Under the pieces are notes generated by a model. That model was not told where the DNA came from. It was given only the letters and a program-made list of their open reading frames with translations, and made no database searches. From positions 9,056-73,055 of the forward strand of contig JAWKJM010000012.1 in NCBI GenBank assembly GCA_041393775.1: DNA of 64,000 nt, read 5' to 3'. Shown piece after piece: positions 54,048-63,393 of the stretch; positions within the stretch are counted from its first letter, which is position 1; the number at the start of each line of letters is the position of its first letter. Both the position numbers and the translations under genes were made by a program. This DNA comes from JADKAV01 sp041393775 (lineage in GTDB: Bacteria > Actinomycetota > Actinomycetes > S36-B12 > UBA10799).

Positions 54048-55319
54048 CTACGGCACCGACTTGATCGGCCACACCGCCGCAGCCCCCAGCAGCCCGACCA
54101 CCGCCGTGGCCACGTAGAGCACCGGGTACCCTCCCAGCGAGGTGACGATCGGCGCGGCGATCACCGGCGCGAGCACCTGCGGCAGCGAGTTGGCGATGTT
54201 GATGACACCGAGGTCGCGCGCCCGGTCGACCGCGGCCGGCAGGACCTGCGTGATCAGAGCCTGGTCCACCGCCAGGTACCAGCCCCACCCGAGGCCGAGG
54301 ATCAACGCGGCCACCGCTGCCAAGCTGAACTGGTCGGTGAACGCCAGCAGCAGCGCGGCAAGGGCCACCACCACGGTGGACACCACCACGAAGATCCTGC
54401 GCTTGCCGCTCCGGTCGGAAGCGGCGCCGCCGACCACCGCGGTGAGCATGGTCCCGAACGCATACAGCGCGATCAGGACGGTCTGCTTCTGCGCGGCTTC
54501 GTCGGAGTCGAACCCGAGGTGGTCCTGCAAGTAGAAGAGCAGGTATAGCGTCGCCATCGAGATGGCCAACTGCACCAGGAACCGCGCGAGCCAGGCCCAT
54601 GCGAAGTCGGGGTACTGCTTGGGCGAGACCCAGAAACCCCTCAGGAACGTACCCATGTGGAACGGCGGCCTGTCCGCGGGATCCAACTTGGGGTCCTTGA
54701 GGATGAACATGAACGGGAGCACCAGCAGCACGAACAGGATCGCGGTCAAGTAGTAGCCGGGCGCGAGCCCCAGCACCACGAACGACACCAGCGCCACCCC
54801 GAGCACGATGCCTAGTGTCTGGGCCAGACCGACCCACCCGGACGCGACGCCGCGCTGCTCGACCGGCACCTGGTCGGGGATGGTGGCGGTGAGCGCGGCA
54901 TAGGAGGAGTTCACGGAGAACTGGACGAACAACCACAGGATCGTCAGGCCCACGACGGTGGTCATCGAAGGCAGGAGCGACAGACCCACGAAACCGATCA
55001 GCGCCCCGCCGAGCATCCACGGCCGCCGACGGCCGAACCGGGACGTGGTCCGGTCGCTCAGCGCACCGGCCAGCGGGTTGCCGATGACCGACCCGATCAC
55101 GCCGATGCCGAGCACGACCGCCAGGGCGACCTCCTTGCCGTCGGCGCCGGCGATCTTCTCGCTCATGCGCGGCAGCAGGTTCTGGATCGGGGTGTAGAAG
55201 GCCAGCATGATGCCGAGGTTCGCCAGCGACATCCCGGCCAGGAACAACCCCCGCACGCGGACTGTGGGTTCCCCCAGGGCTTTGATCACCGTCGGCTGCG
55301 TGGCAGCTGGGTCGCTCAT
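54048..55319 (-). CDS. MFS transporter
   Basis: A 423-residue, 12-helix transporter. The loop GNPLAGALSDRTTSRFGRRRPW with its double Arg pattern resembles glycoside/pentoside-hexuronide-type and related MFS carriers. The centre has a soluble loop (KDPKLDPADRPPFHMG). The direction and substrate are unknown, though sugar-like solutes are possible. I place the start at ATG 55319, which has TACCTT seven bases before it, rather than the TTG 9 bases upstream. Confidence 0.8.
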   Translation of the reverse strand: MSDPAATQPTVIKALGEPTVRVRGLFLAGMSLANLGIMLAFYTPIQNLLPRMSEKIAGADGKEVALAVVLGIGVIGSVIGNPLAGALSDRTTSRFGRRRPWMLGGALIGFVGLSLLPSMTTVVGLTILWLFVQFSVNSSYAALTATIPDQVPVEQRGVASGWVGLAQTLGIVLGVALVSFVVLGLAPGYYLTAILFVLLVLPFMFILKDPKLDPADRPPFHMGTFLRGFWVSPKQYPDFAWAWLARFLVQLAISMATLYLLFYLQDHLGFDSDEAAQKQTVLIALYAFGTMLTAVVGGAASDRSGKRRIFVVVSTVVVALAALLLAFTDQFSLAAVAALILGLGWGWYLAVDQALITQVLPAAVDRARDLGVINIANSLPQVLAPVIAAPIVTSLGGYPVLYVATAVVGLLGAAAVWPIKSVP

Positions 55320-55358
55320 GGCCCACAAGGTACTCCCGAGGGCACCCCCCCGGCTCGA

Positions 55359-55772
55359 TCAGCCGGTCGCGGCCGCGATGTTCATCATCCAGACGATGCC
55401 GAACTTGTCGGTGACCTGGCCGTAGGTGTCGCCCCACATCTGCTTCTCGAGCGCGGTGTCGACCGTCCCGCCCTCGACCAGCCCGTCCCAGTACCCGCGC
55501 AGTTCGGCCTCGTCGTCGCCGTACAGGATGAGCGTCACCGTCCTGCCCGGCACGTACTCCATGCCCGGCGGGGTGTCGGCGCCCATCAGCGTGTACCCGC
55601 TGGGCGTCTCGAGTTGCGAGTGCATGATCTGGTCGGCGATCGCCGGATCGGTCTGGCCGAACTCGGCGAACGTGTTGGAGGTCAACGTCCCGCCGAAGAC
55701 GTCCCGGTAGAACGCCATCGCCTCCCGGGCATCGCCTTGGAAGGACAGGTACGCGCTGAGTCCGGTGGCCAT
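55359..55772 (-). CDS. VOC family protein (PhnB-like)
   Basis: The 137-residue protein of the glyoxalase/bleomycin-resistance fold has the PhnB-type features LSFQGDAREAMAFYRDVFGG, LMGADTP and EKQMWGDTYGQVTDKFGI WM. Residues that would bind metal are partly absent, as is usual in this branch; the function is unknown. TACGCT lies six bases before the ATG. Its stop is 39 nt from the start of the MFS gene. Confidence 0.85.
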   Translation of the reverse strand: MATGLSAYLSFQGDAREAMAFYRDVFGGTLTSNTFAEFGQTDPAIADQIMHSQLETPSGYTLMGADTPPGMEYVPGRTVTLILYGDDEAELRGYWDGLVEGGTVDTALEKQMWGDTYGQVTDKFGIVWMMNIAAATG

Positions 55773-55800
55773 GCCGCGAGCGTACGCGCCGCCGCGCCTT

Positions 55801-57783
55801 TCAGCCAACCGTTGCGTCGGCGTCCTCGTCGTAACTGGCCAGGAACTGCGATTGGTACAGGTCGTAGTAGAAACCCTCCGCCGCCATCAGCTGCTCGTGG
55901 CTGCCCTGCTCCACGATCTGCCCGGCATCCATCACGAGGATGATGTCGGCGTCGCGGATGGTGCTCAGCCGGTGGGCGATCACGAAACTCGTCCGGCCGT
56001 GGCGCAGTTCGGCCATGGCCTGCTGGATCAGCACCTCGGTGCGGGTGTCCACCGAACTCGTCGCCTCGTCGAGGATCAGGATCGGCCGGTCGGCGAGGAA
56101 CGCCCGCGCGATGGTGAGCAACTGCTTCTCGCCGGCGGACAGGTTGGACGCCTCGTCGTCGAGCAGGGTGTCGTAGCCGTCGGGCATGGTCCGCACGAAG
56201 TGGTCCACCCGGGCCGCCCGCGCCGCGTCCATGACCTGCTCGTCCGTGACGCCCTGGGCGCCGTAGGCGATGTTCTCGCGGATGGTCCCCGCGAACAGCC
56301 AGGTGTCCTGCAGCACCATCCCGAAGGAGCGCCGCACGTCGTCGCGGTGCATGTCCATCACCGGCACCCCGTCGAGCAGGATCTCGCCGGAGTCCACGTC
56401 GTAGAAGCGCATCAGCAGGTTGACCAGCGTGGTCTTGCCCGCACCGGTCGGCCCGACGATCGCGACCGCCTCGCCGGGGTCCACCTCCAGGTTGAGGTCT
56501 TCGATCAGCGGTTTGTCCTCGAGGTAGCGGAACGAGACGTCGCGCATCTCGACGTGGCCGCGCGGGCGTTGCATGAGTTCGGCGATCGCCGCCTCCACGC
56601 TCTGCTCCTCGGCGTCGAGCATCTCGAAGACCCGCTCCGCCGACGCGATCCCGGACTGCAGCAGGTTGGTGATGCTGGCCAGTTGCGTGATCGGCATCGT
56701 GAACTGCCGGGAGTACTGGATGAACGCCTGCACATCGCCCAGCGACATGCTTCCGCTGGCCACCCGCACGCCCCCGATCACCGCGATCGCCACGTAGTTC
56801 AGGTTCGCGATGAACATCATGGCGGGCTGGATGATCCCGGAGATGAATTGCGCCCGGAAACTCGCGTCGTACATCTTCTCATTGGCGGAGTCGAACTCCT
56901 CGATCGCCTGGGTGCGGTGGCCGAAGACCTTGACCAGTTCATGGCCGGTGAACATCTCCTCGATGTGGCCGTTGACCCTACCGGTCCACTTCCACTGCCC
57001 GACGAACTGGCCCTGCGAGCGCTTGGCGATCATCAGCGTGACGAAGAACGACAACGGCACGGTCAGCAGCGACACCAGCGCGAGCAGCGGGCTGATCCAC
57101 AGCATCATGCCCAGCACCCCGAGCACCGTCATGATGCTCGTGATCGCCTGGGTCATGGACTGCTGCATCGTGGTCGCGATGTTGTCGATGTCGTTGGTGA
57201 CCCGGCTCAGCAGATCCCCGCGCGGGTGGGAGTCGAAGTACTTCAGCGGCAGGCGGCCCAGTTTCAGGTCGACGTCCTCGCGCAGCCGGTACATGGTCCG
57301 CTGGGTGACCCCGGCCATCAGGTAGTTCTGCCCCCACGAGAACACCGAGCTGACGAAGTACGCCACGATCACCAGCGCGATGATCTGCCCGAGCGCGGTG
57401 AAGTCGACCCCGTTCGTCAGGGTCATCGAGGCGAGCATCTCGGCCTGCTGGGTCCTGCCGGCGGCGCGCATCGCCTCCACCGCCTGCTCCTGGCTGACCC
57501 CGGGCGGAAGCTGCCGGCCCACGACGCCGGCGAAGATCACGTTGGTCGCCTGCCCGAGCAGCCACGGCCCGAGGACGGCGAAGAACACGCTGACCACGGC
57601 CAGGACGAGCACGACCGCGATGACGATCCGCTCGGGGTGCAGCCGGTGCAGGACCCGCTTGAGCGTCTTCTTGAAGAACTTCGGCTTCTCCACGGGCATG
57701 CTCAGCCCCATGCCGCCCATGGGCCCGCCGCCCGGGCGACCGCCCATGGGGCCGCGGCCGGGGGCCGGCCGGGTGGCGCTCAT
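55801..57783 (-). CDS. ABC exporter subunit B (membrane domain fused to ATPase)
   Basis: The 660-residue half-transporter has a Gly/Met/Pro-rich N-terminal tail, six membrane helices (about 60-370) and an ATPase domain with Walker A GPTGAGKTT, signature LSAGEKQLL, Walker B ILILDEATSS and H-loop VIAHRLST. Its Walker B glutamate and H-loop histidine are canonical, but the signature is LSAGE, not LSGGQ. The partner subunit has complementary deviations, so together they form one active and one degenerate ATP site, as in TM287/288-type exporters. The substrate is unknown. Confidence 0.9.
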   Translation of the reverse strand: MSATRPAPGRGPMGGRPGGGPMGGMGLSMPVEKPKFFKKTLKRVLHRLHPERIVIAVVLVLAVVSVFFAVLGPWLLGQATNVIFAGVVGRQLPPGVSQEQAVEAMRAAGRTQQAEMLASMTLTNGVDFTALGQIIALVIVAYFVSSVFSWGQNYLMAGVTQRTMYRLREDVDLKLGRLPLKYFDSHPRGDLLSRVTNDIDNIATTMQQSMTQAITSIMTVLGVLGMMLWISPLLALVSLLTVPLSFFVTLMIAKRSQGQFVGQWKWTGRVNGHIEEMFTGHELVKVFGHRTQAIEEFDSANEKMYDASFRAQFISGIIQPAMMFIANLNYVAIAVIGGVRVASGSMSLGDVQAFIQYSRQFTMPITQLASITNLLQSGIASAERVFEMLDAEEQSVEAAIAELMQRPRGHVEMRDVSFRYLEDKPLIEDLNLEVDPGEAVAIVGPTGAGKTTLVNLLMRFYDVDSGEILLDGVPVMDMHRDDVRRSFGMVLQDTWLFAGTIRENIAYGAQGVTDEQVMDAARAARVDHFVRTMPDGYDTLLDDEASNLSAGEKQLLTIARAFLADRPILILDEATSSVDTRTEVLIQQAMAELRHGRTSFVIAHRLSTIRDADIILVMDAGQIVEQGSHEQLMAAEGFYYDLYQSQFLASYDEDADATVG

Positions 57784-57814
57784 CGGGTCACCGCCGCCGG
57801 GGTCTCGGGTGCTA

Positions 57815-57964
57815 CCCCTCCAACCTCTGGCCGACCGCTCGCGGGTTGGCCAGAGGTTGGAGGGCGCAATCCGGACATTTCGGGGTTATTCGGGCGCGAG
57901 TGCCACCAACCTCTGGCCGACACCGGAACCCGGCTTCGGCTGTTGGCCAGCAGATGGAGGGATG
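57815..57964. repeat. Family B repeat, site 5 (covarying arms)
   Basis: The first hairpin has CTCCAACCTCTGGCC (57815-57836) paired with GGCCAGAGGTTGGAG (57846-57864); both arms differ from the usual core in a matching way. The second pair is CCAACCTCTGGCC (57903-57923) and GGCCAGCAGATGGAG (57944-57964). The element separates the two ABC subunit genes. Confidence 0.87.
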
Positions 57965-57973
57965 CCCGCGCGC

Positions 57974-59707
57974 TCATGACGCCGCCTCCGCCGCCGTGAG
58001 TTGCGAGTACACGATCTCCCGGTAGGTCTCGCAGGTCTCCATGAGTTCGGAGTGCGTACCCACCCCCTCGACCCGGCCGCGGTCGAGCACCACGATCTGG
58101 TCGGCGTTGCGGATGGTGCTCACCCGCTGGGCCACGATGATGACCGAGGCGGCCCTGGTCTTGCGCTCCAGCGCGGCCCGCAACCGCGCGTCCGTGGCGT
58201 AGTCGAGCGCGGAGAACGAGTCGTCGAAGACGTAGATCGGGCACTTGCGCACAAGGGCCCGCGCGATGGACAGCCGCTGCCGCTGACCGCCGGACACGTT
58301 GGTCCCACCCTGGTCGATCTCGGCATCGAGCCCCTCGGGCATGTCCTCCACGAACGACCGCGCCTGCGCCGTGGTCAGCGCCTCCCACACCTGTTCGTCG
58401 GTGGCGTCCCGGTTGCCGAAGCGCACGTTCGACCCCACCGTGCCGCTGAACAGGAACGCCTTCTGCGGCACGAACCCGAGGTACGACCACAGGTCCTCCT
58501 GCGCGAAATCCCGCACGTCCACGCCGTCGACCAGGATCGAGCCGCCGGTGACGTCGTACAGCCGCGGGATCAGGTTGATCAGAGTGGTCTTGCCGGAGCC
58601 GGTGCTGCCCACGATGGCGGTGGTCTGGCCCGGCCGGATGGTCAGGTTGATGTCGCACAGCACCGGATCCTCGGCGCCCGGGAACCGGAACTCGACGTCA
58701 CGGAACTCGACCACCCCGAGGCGTTGCGGCGGGGCCGCGGCGACGGCGGGGTCGAGCACCTTCGGCTCGGTGTCCAGAACGGCGGCGATGCGCTCCGCCG
58801 AGGCCGCCGCGCGGGGCACCATGACCATCAGCATCACCGCCATCATCACGGCGAAAAGGATCTGCATGATGTAGGACAGGAACGCGGTCAGGTCGCCGAT
58901 CTGCATGGATCCGTCGTCCACGAACCGGCCGCCGAACCAGATGATCGCAACGCTGGACAGGTTCAGGATCAGCATCAGCGAGGGCATCGTCAGCGCGAAC
59001 AACCGGGTCACCTTCAGCGAGGTGTCGGTCAGGTCCTCGTTGGCGACGTCGAAGCGCTCCTGCTCGTGCTCCGTACGCACGAACGCGCGGATCACCCGGA
59101 TGCCGGCCAGGTTCTCGCGCAGCACGCCGTTGATCTTGTCGATCTTGACCTGCATCGCCCGGAACAGCGGCACCGCCTTCCACATCACCAGGCCGACCAC
59201 GGTGGCCATCACCGGGATCACGACCAGCAGCAACGCCGACAGCTGCACGTCGGTGCGCAGCGCCATGATCACGCCGCCGATCGCGGTCAGCGGTGCAGCG
59301 ATCATCATCGTCAGCCCCATGAGCACCAGCATCTGGACCTGCTGCACGTCGTTGGTCGTGCGCGTGATCAGCGACGGGGCGCCGAACTCGTTGACCTCCC
59401 GCAGTGAGAACTGCTCGACCGACCGGAACAACGCCGCGCGCACATCGCGGCCGAAGGCCATCGACGTGCGGGCGCTGAAGTACACCGCGATCACCGAGAC
59501 GACGCCCAGTGCCAGCGACAGGCCGAGCATGATCGCCCCCACCCGCACGATGTAGCCGATGTCGCCTGCCACCACACCGTTGTTGATGATGTCGGCGTTG
59601 AGGAACGGGAGGTAGAGGTTCGTGATGACCTGCATGGTCAGCAGCACCACGACGATGATCAGGGCCGATCGATAGGGGCGCAGGAACCGCGCAATCAGGG
59701 CAATCAA
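57974..59707 (-). CDS. ABC exporter subunit A (membrane domain fused to ATPase)
   Basis: The 577-residue half-transporter has six membrane helices (about 10-300) and an ATPase domain with Walker A GSTGSGKTT and signature NVSGGQRQR. Walker B is YVFDDSFSALD with Asp in place of the catalytic Glu, and the H-loop is VAQRVST with Gln in place of His. Its own nucleotide site is thus degenerate, pairing with the active site of the partner at 55801. The TTG at 59707 (MIALIARFLRPYR) is chosen for GGAG at proper distance; a GTG at 59746 is also in frame. Confidence 0.9.
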   Translation of the reverse strand: MIALIARFLRPYRSALIIVVVLLTMQVITNLYLPFLNADIINNGVVAGDIGYIVRVGAIMLGLSLALGVVSVIAVYFSARTSMAFGRDVRAALFRSVEQFSLREVNEFGAPSLITRTTNDVQQVQMLVLMGLTMMIAAPLTAIGGVIMALRTDVQLSALLLVVIPVMATVVGLVMWKAVPLFRAMQVKIDKINGVLRENLAGIRVIRAFVRTEHEQERFDVANEDLTDTSLKVTRLFALTMPSLMLILNLSSVAIIWFGGRFVDDGSMQIGDLTAFLSYIMQILFAVMMAVMLMVMVPRAAASAERIAAVLDTEPKVLDPAVAAAPPQRLGVVEFRDVEFRFPGAEDPVLCDINLTIRPGQTTAIVGSTGSGKTTLINLIPRLYDVTGGSILVDGVDVRDFAQEDLWSYLGFVPQKAFLFSGTVGSNVRFGNRDATDEQVWEALTTAQARSFVEDMPEGLDAEIDQGGTNVSGGQRQRLSIARALVRKCPIYVFDDSFSALDYATDARLRAALERKTRAASVIIVAQRVSTIRNADQIVVLDRGRVEGVGTHSELMETCETYREIVYSQLTAAEAAS

Positions 59708-60009
59708 CGAGAACTCCGCACGAGGTACAGGGTAAGCCCGGGGCACGGGGTCAGCAGTCTGAGCGGCGGGCAACCCCGAACTGCGGCCCCGATGATGACG
59801 CAGAATGCAAAATGATCCGCGTGTCCGAGTACTCGTCGTGAGGGGCGCAGGGCGAACGGGCTCGATCATTTTGCAGACTTCGTCGGCTGGTCGTGGCAAC
59901 GCGACGGCAGACCCCGCGCTGCACCCGTCCTCCGGCCTCGCCCAAGGGCGACTGCAGCGTGTGCGCCCGCAGCCATGATCGGCCGCCCGGGCTGTGCCAC
60001 CATACCGAC
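59708..60009. other. Divergent promoter region of the ABC exporter and polysaccharide genes
   Basis: About 300 bases between divergent starts. It holds the 12-bp inverted repeat at 59806-59875 and inside it the perfect palindrome CGAGTACTCG (59826-59835). No gene is supported. The part from 59880 to 60009 resembles the region before the second ligase gene near its end (GTGCCAC...TAC.GAC). Confidence 0.5.
59806..59875. repeat. Inverted repeat with TGCAAAATGATC arms
   Basis: Perfect 12-bp arms, 59806-59817 and 59864-59875, with a 46-nt spacer that contains CGAGTACTCG. Its AT-rich arms stand out from the G+C-rich surroundings. It lies between divergent genes, so it could be a regulatory site, unlike the gene-end repeats. 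Confidence 0.75.
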
Positions 60010-61413
60010 GTGACGACCGTCGAGGCAGCGCCGCCACGTCCCGCGCTGGCACCACGCCCTCTCGACCGGGTCGCCGCGGTCCTCGGGCTGGCATACCTGT
60101 GGGCCGTGCTGGGCGGCAGCTTCGCGATGCAATGGTGGCGCATCGTCCCGACCCCGGGTCGCCTGCAAGCGCTCTCACTGTTCGCAGTCGTCGTCATCGT
60201 TGTCGCGCTGCTGACCAAGCGGCTCCCCCGGCAGGTCCCCCTGCTGGCTGCCCTGATGGCCGTGTGGTTGGCCGCGGGAGCGTTGAGTTCCTGGCGGCTC
60301 ACCGGAGTGGTCGACTCCCGGTCGCTGCTGCTGGCGCTGGCATCCGTCGGAGTGCTGTTCGGGGCCGCCGCCACCCGACCCGCGTGGGTGGGCTGGAGCA
60401 TCATCGTCATCGGAAGTCTCTACCTCCTGCTCAACCTGGTCGTGTACTGGAAGGGCTACTACTCGCTCGGGACATCCTTCCCGGGCACCACGAGCTGGAA
60501 CTCCGTGGCGAACGGCTACCGGGCGGACTCGCTGGCCTCCAAGGACGACTGGTACGGCTATCGCCTGTTTCTGGAACTTCCGTACCCGGACTCGGTGACC
60601 GACCGGGCCATCGCATTGCTCCGGGATGTCCCCCGGTTGCGGCTCGTGGAGACCGTCTTCGAGTTCCGCGGCCTCTCCGGCACGCCGAATCAGACCGGGA
60701 ACTTCGTCGCGCCGTTCCTCGCGTTCGTGATCCCGTTCCTGTCGCACCGGGCCCGCGGGCGCACGGGCCGCCGGATCGCGGTGGCCCGGGTCGCCCTCAT
60801 CGCGGCCATCGTCGGCGTGGGCCTGTCGCTGCTGTACTTCGTCGACGCCCGCACCGCAGCCTTCGCCGTCGCGATCAGCGCGGTGGTGCTGGTCGTGCCG
60901 CTGGGCTGGTCCCGCAATCCGCGGGTGGCCGGGATCGCGGCGGTCCTGCTTCCGCTGGCGATGATGATCCCCTTCGTCCTGACCCAGACCGTGGGACTGG
61001 ATCTGACCGAGCGGCGCTGCCTGTGGCAGTCATGGCTCGGGGAAATCCGGGCCTCGCCGGTCTGGGGGATCGGCCCGCCGGGGCACATCGAGTCCATCTG
61101 CCGGGACTTCACGTGGTTCCATTCCCACAACGAATTCCTGCAGGCCTGGAGCATGGGGGGCCTGATGGGTCTGTTCGCGGCGGTGGTCCTGTTCGGCTGG
61201 CTGTCCTGGATCGCCGTGCGCTACAGCGACCGCGACGATCGGGCCTTGCTGACGGTGCTCGTGTGCTGTATCGCGCTCATGAGCATGGAAGTGCTGTCGT
61301 CCGGAAGCGGCTACTGGGTGTACATGGGAATCGCCTACCTCATCGCGGTGGTCGCCCGATCCTTGAACCTGATGACTCCTCGCCAGGCCCCGTCAGACGC
61401 TCCAGGGCCGTAG
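60010..61413 (+). CDS. O-antigen ligase-like membrane protein, copy 1
   Basis: The 467-residue membrane protein has about 12 helices and a large extracellular loop. In that loop lies GIGPPGHIESICRDF TWFHSHNEFLQAWSMGG, the HSHNxxL motif of the Wzy_C/WaaL family. Members polymerise or transfer lipid-linked glycans outside the membrane. In this actinobacterium, with a Wzz-like gene downstream, it is likely a polymerase or ligase for a surface polysaccharide. The GTG start lies within GACGTGACGA, shared with copy 2. Copy 2 follows at 61741. Confidence 0.82.
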   Translation: MTTVEAAPPRPALAPRPLDRVAAVLGLAYLWAVLGGSFAMQWWRIVPTPGRLQALSLFAVVVIVVALLTKRLPRQVPLLAALMAVWLAAGALSSWRLTGVVDSRSLLLALASVGVLFGAAATRPAWVGWSIIVIGSLYLLLNLVVYWKGYYSLGTSFPGTTSWNSVANGYRADSLASKDDWYGYRLFLELPYPDSVTDRAIALLRDVPRLRLVETVFEFRGLSGTPNQTGNFVAPFLAFVIPFLSHRARGRTGRRIAVARVALIAAIVGVGLSLLYFVDARTAAFAVAISAVVLVVPLGWSRNPRVAGIAAVLLPLAMMIPFVLTQTVGLDLTERRCLWQSWLGEIRASPVWGIGPPGHIESICRDFTWFHSHNEFLQAWSMGGLMGLFAAVVLFGWLSWIAVRYSDRDDRALLTVLVCCIALMSMEVLSSGSGYWVYMGIAYLIAVVARSLNLMTPRQAPSDAPGP

Positions 61414-61677
61414 CAGCACCCGGTGCTCCCCGTGGGGGACGATCTGCCGCACGGCCATCCTCGCCAGGCCGTCCACCCTCGCCGTGAACGAATCCGCCGT
61501 CCGCGTCCGCAACAACCGGCGGGTCAGCGCCGACTCGGGCTCCCGGTCGCTGGCTTCCCGCCACATCCGCCGCATCGCCGCACTGGGCTGCAGAACGCCG
61601 GGAACGGCATCCGGTGCGAGTTCATGCAGAGCCGCACAACCCAGGGCCAGCGACCGTTCCGAACCGCTTCGCCGGGC
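61393..61677 (-). pseudogene. Convergent protein fragment, copy A (unrecognised)
   Basis: The minus strand between the two ligase genes keeps an open frame that ends at 61393: SGSERSLALGCAALHELAPD, MRRMWREASDREPESAL, RTRTADSFTARVDGLARM, VPHGEHRVLLRPW. The same protein pattern, now broken by frameshifts, recurs after the second ligase gene. It overlaps the 3' end of ligase copy 1 by 21 bases. I see no start codon with a binding site; it may be the C-terminal stump of a gene lost at its 5' end. I do not recognise the family. Confidence 0.5.
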
Positions 61678-61740
61678 CAGGCGCCGCAGACTCCGCGGAC
61701 GGGACGCCGGAGGCCGTCGGCGGTGTGCCACGATACGGAC

Positions 61741-63117
61741 GTGACGATCGTCGAGGGGGCGCCGACGCGGCCGGTCGGCTGGCTGGACCACATCGCCGCG
61801 GTTCTGGGTCTGGCATACCTGTGGGCCGTTTTGGCTGGCAGTCTCGCGATGCAGTGGTGGCGGATCACCCCGACCATGGCGAATCTGCAAAAACTCTGCC
61901 TGTTCGCGGTCGTCGTGATCCTCGCCGCGCTGTTGACAAGACGACTACCGCGGCCGGTCCTGGTGTTCGGTGTCCTGATCGCCGTGTGGTTGGGCGCCGG
62001 CTCGTTGAGCTCGTGGCGGCTCACGGGACAGGTTGACACCCGCCCACTGCTGCTGGCGACGGCCTGCGTGGGCCTGTTCATGGGGGTCGCCGCCACCCGT
62101 CCTCGCTGGGTGGGCTGGAGCATCCTGGCCATCGGGGGGCTCTACGTCCTGCTCAACCTGGTCGTGTACTGGAAGGCCTACTACTCACTCGGGACGTCGT
62201 TCCCGGGCACCGCGACCTGGTTCTCCATCGAAAACGGCTACCAGGCATCCTCGCTGACCTCCAAGGCCGACTGGTACGGCTACCGCTTCTTCCTGGAACT
62301 CCCGTACCCGGACTCCATGTTCGACCGAGCTGTGGCTCTGGTCCGGGATGTGCCCCCGCTTCGTCAATGGCCACCGCTCTTTGCGTTCCTCGGCCTCACC
62401 ACCAATCCGAATGGAACCGGGAACTTCGTCGCCCCGTTCTTGGCCTTCGTGATCCCGTTCGTCGCACACCGGGCACGCCGCCGCGGAGGGTACCTAATGG
62501 CACTGGCGCGGTCCGCGCTGGCCGCAGCTATCGTGGTCCCCGGCCTGTTCCTGCTCTATGCCCTCGACGCCCGTACCGCAGCCTTCGCCGTCGCGATCAG
62601 CGCGGTGGTGCTGGTCGTCCCACTGGGCTGGTCGCGCAATCCGGTCGCGGCCACGAGCGCGGCGGTCCTGCTTCCGCTGGGGATGTTGGTCCCCTTCATC
62701 CTCACCCGCACTCAGGGACTGGATCTGAGCGGGCGGCGCTGCGTGTGGCAGTCGTGGAGCAGCGCAATCGAGCCGACACCGGTGTGGGGGCTCGGCCCGC
62801 CCGGGTATATCGACGACGTCTGCAGCAAGCTCATGTGGTACCACTCCCACAACGAACTCCTGCAGGCCTGGAGCATGGGCGGGCTTATCGGTCTGCTGGC
62901 GGCTGCGGCCTCGCTCGGCGGACTGGTGTGGATGGCCGTGCGCTACAGCGACCGCGACGATCGCGCCCTGCTGGCGGTCATCGTGTGCTGCATCGCGCTG
63001 ATGAGCATGGAGGTGCTGACGTCGGGGAACAACAACTGGGTGTTCATGGGGATCGCATGGTTGATCGCGGTGGCGGCACGATCGTTGAAACTGATGTCCT
63101 CCCGCGCACCCACCTGA
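61741..63117 (+). CDS. O-antigen ligase-like membrane protein, copy 2
   Basis: The 458-residue protein is a close paralogue of the gene at 60010, colinear over its whole length (AAVLGLAYLWAVL, YYSLGTSFPGT, the large loop with LGPPGYIDDVC ... WYHSHNELLQAWSMGG, and ALDARTAAFAVAISAVVLVV). The two differ enough to be an old duplication, and both keep the HSHN motif, so both may be active with different glycan substrates. The GTG start follows the same upstream pattern as copy 1. Confidence 0.82.
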   Translation: MTIVEGAPTRPVGWLDHIAAVLGLAYLWAVLAGSLAMQWWRITPTMANLQKLCLFAVVVILAALLTRRLPRPVLVFGVLIAVWLGAGSLSSWRLTGQVDTRPLLLATACVGLFMGVAATRPRWVGWSILAIGGLYVLLNLVVYWKAYYSLGTSFPGTATWFSIENGYQASSLTSKADWYGYRFFLELPYPDSMFDRAVALVRDVPPLRQWPPLFAFLGLTTNPNGTGNFVAPFLAFVIPFVAHRARRRGGYLMALARSALAAAIVVPGLFLLYALDARTAAFAVAISAVVLVVPLGWSRNPVAATSAAVLLPLGMLVPFILTRTQGLDLSGRRCVWQSWSSAIEPTPVWGLGPPGYIDDVCSKLMWYHSHNELLQAWSMGGLIGLLAAAASLGGLVWMAVRYSDRDDRALLAVIVCCIALMSMEVLTSGNNNWVFMGIAWLIAVAARSLKLMSSRAPT

Positions 63118-63126
63118 TCGTAGCGG

Positions 63127-63393
63127 GCTCCACGGAGGCACGAGGACCCGGTGCTCCCGTGCGACACGGTTGGCCGGACGCTCATGCGGGCCAAACCGTC
63201 CACCCTCGCCGCGAACGAGTCCGCCGTCCGGGTTCGCAACCACCGGCGGGACAGCGCCGACTTCGGTCCCGATCGCCAGCCTCCGCCACATCCGCCTGAT
63301 GGCCCCACTGGGTTGCAGGACGGCGGGGACGGCGTCCTGTTCGTGGTTACATGGAGTTGCGCAACCCCGGGCCGGCGACCGCTCCGAGCCGCT
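63127..63393 (-). pseudogene. Convergent protein fragment, copy B (frameshifted)
   Basis: This is the decayed twin of the fragment at 61393-61677. SGSERSPARGCA and VLQPSGAIRRMWRR are in one frame, RTRTADSFAARVDGLARM in another, and EHRVLVPPW again in the first. It lies after ligase copy 2 exactly as copy A lies after copy 1, so the duplicated unit was ligase gene plus convergent fragment (about 1.7 kb). Confidence 0.7.

Noticed and set aside
55765..57999. Very long plus-strand open frame (744 codons) opposite the ABC subunit B gene
   Set aside because: It is His/Arg/Asp-rich, has no recognisable domain and lies antisense to a textbook ABC transporter; long antisense frames are expected in G+C-rich coding DNA.
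58001..59407. Plus-strand frame of 468 codons opposite ABC subunit A
   Set aside because: A His/Asp/Arg-rich shadow of the transporter gene.
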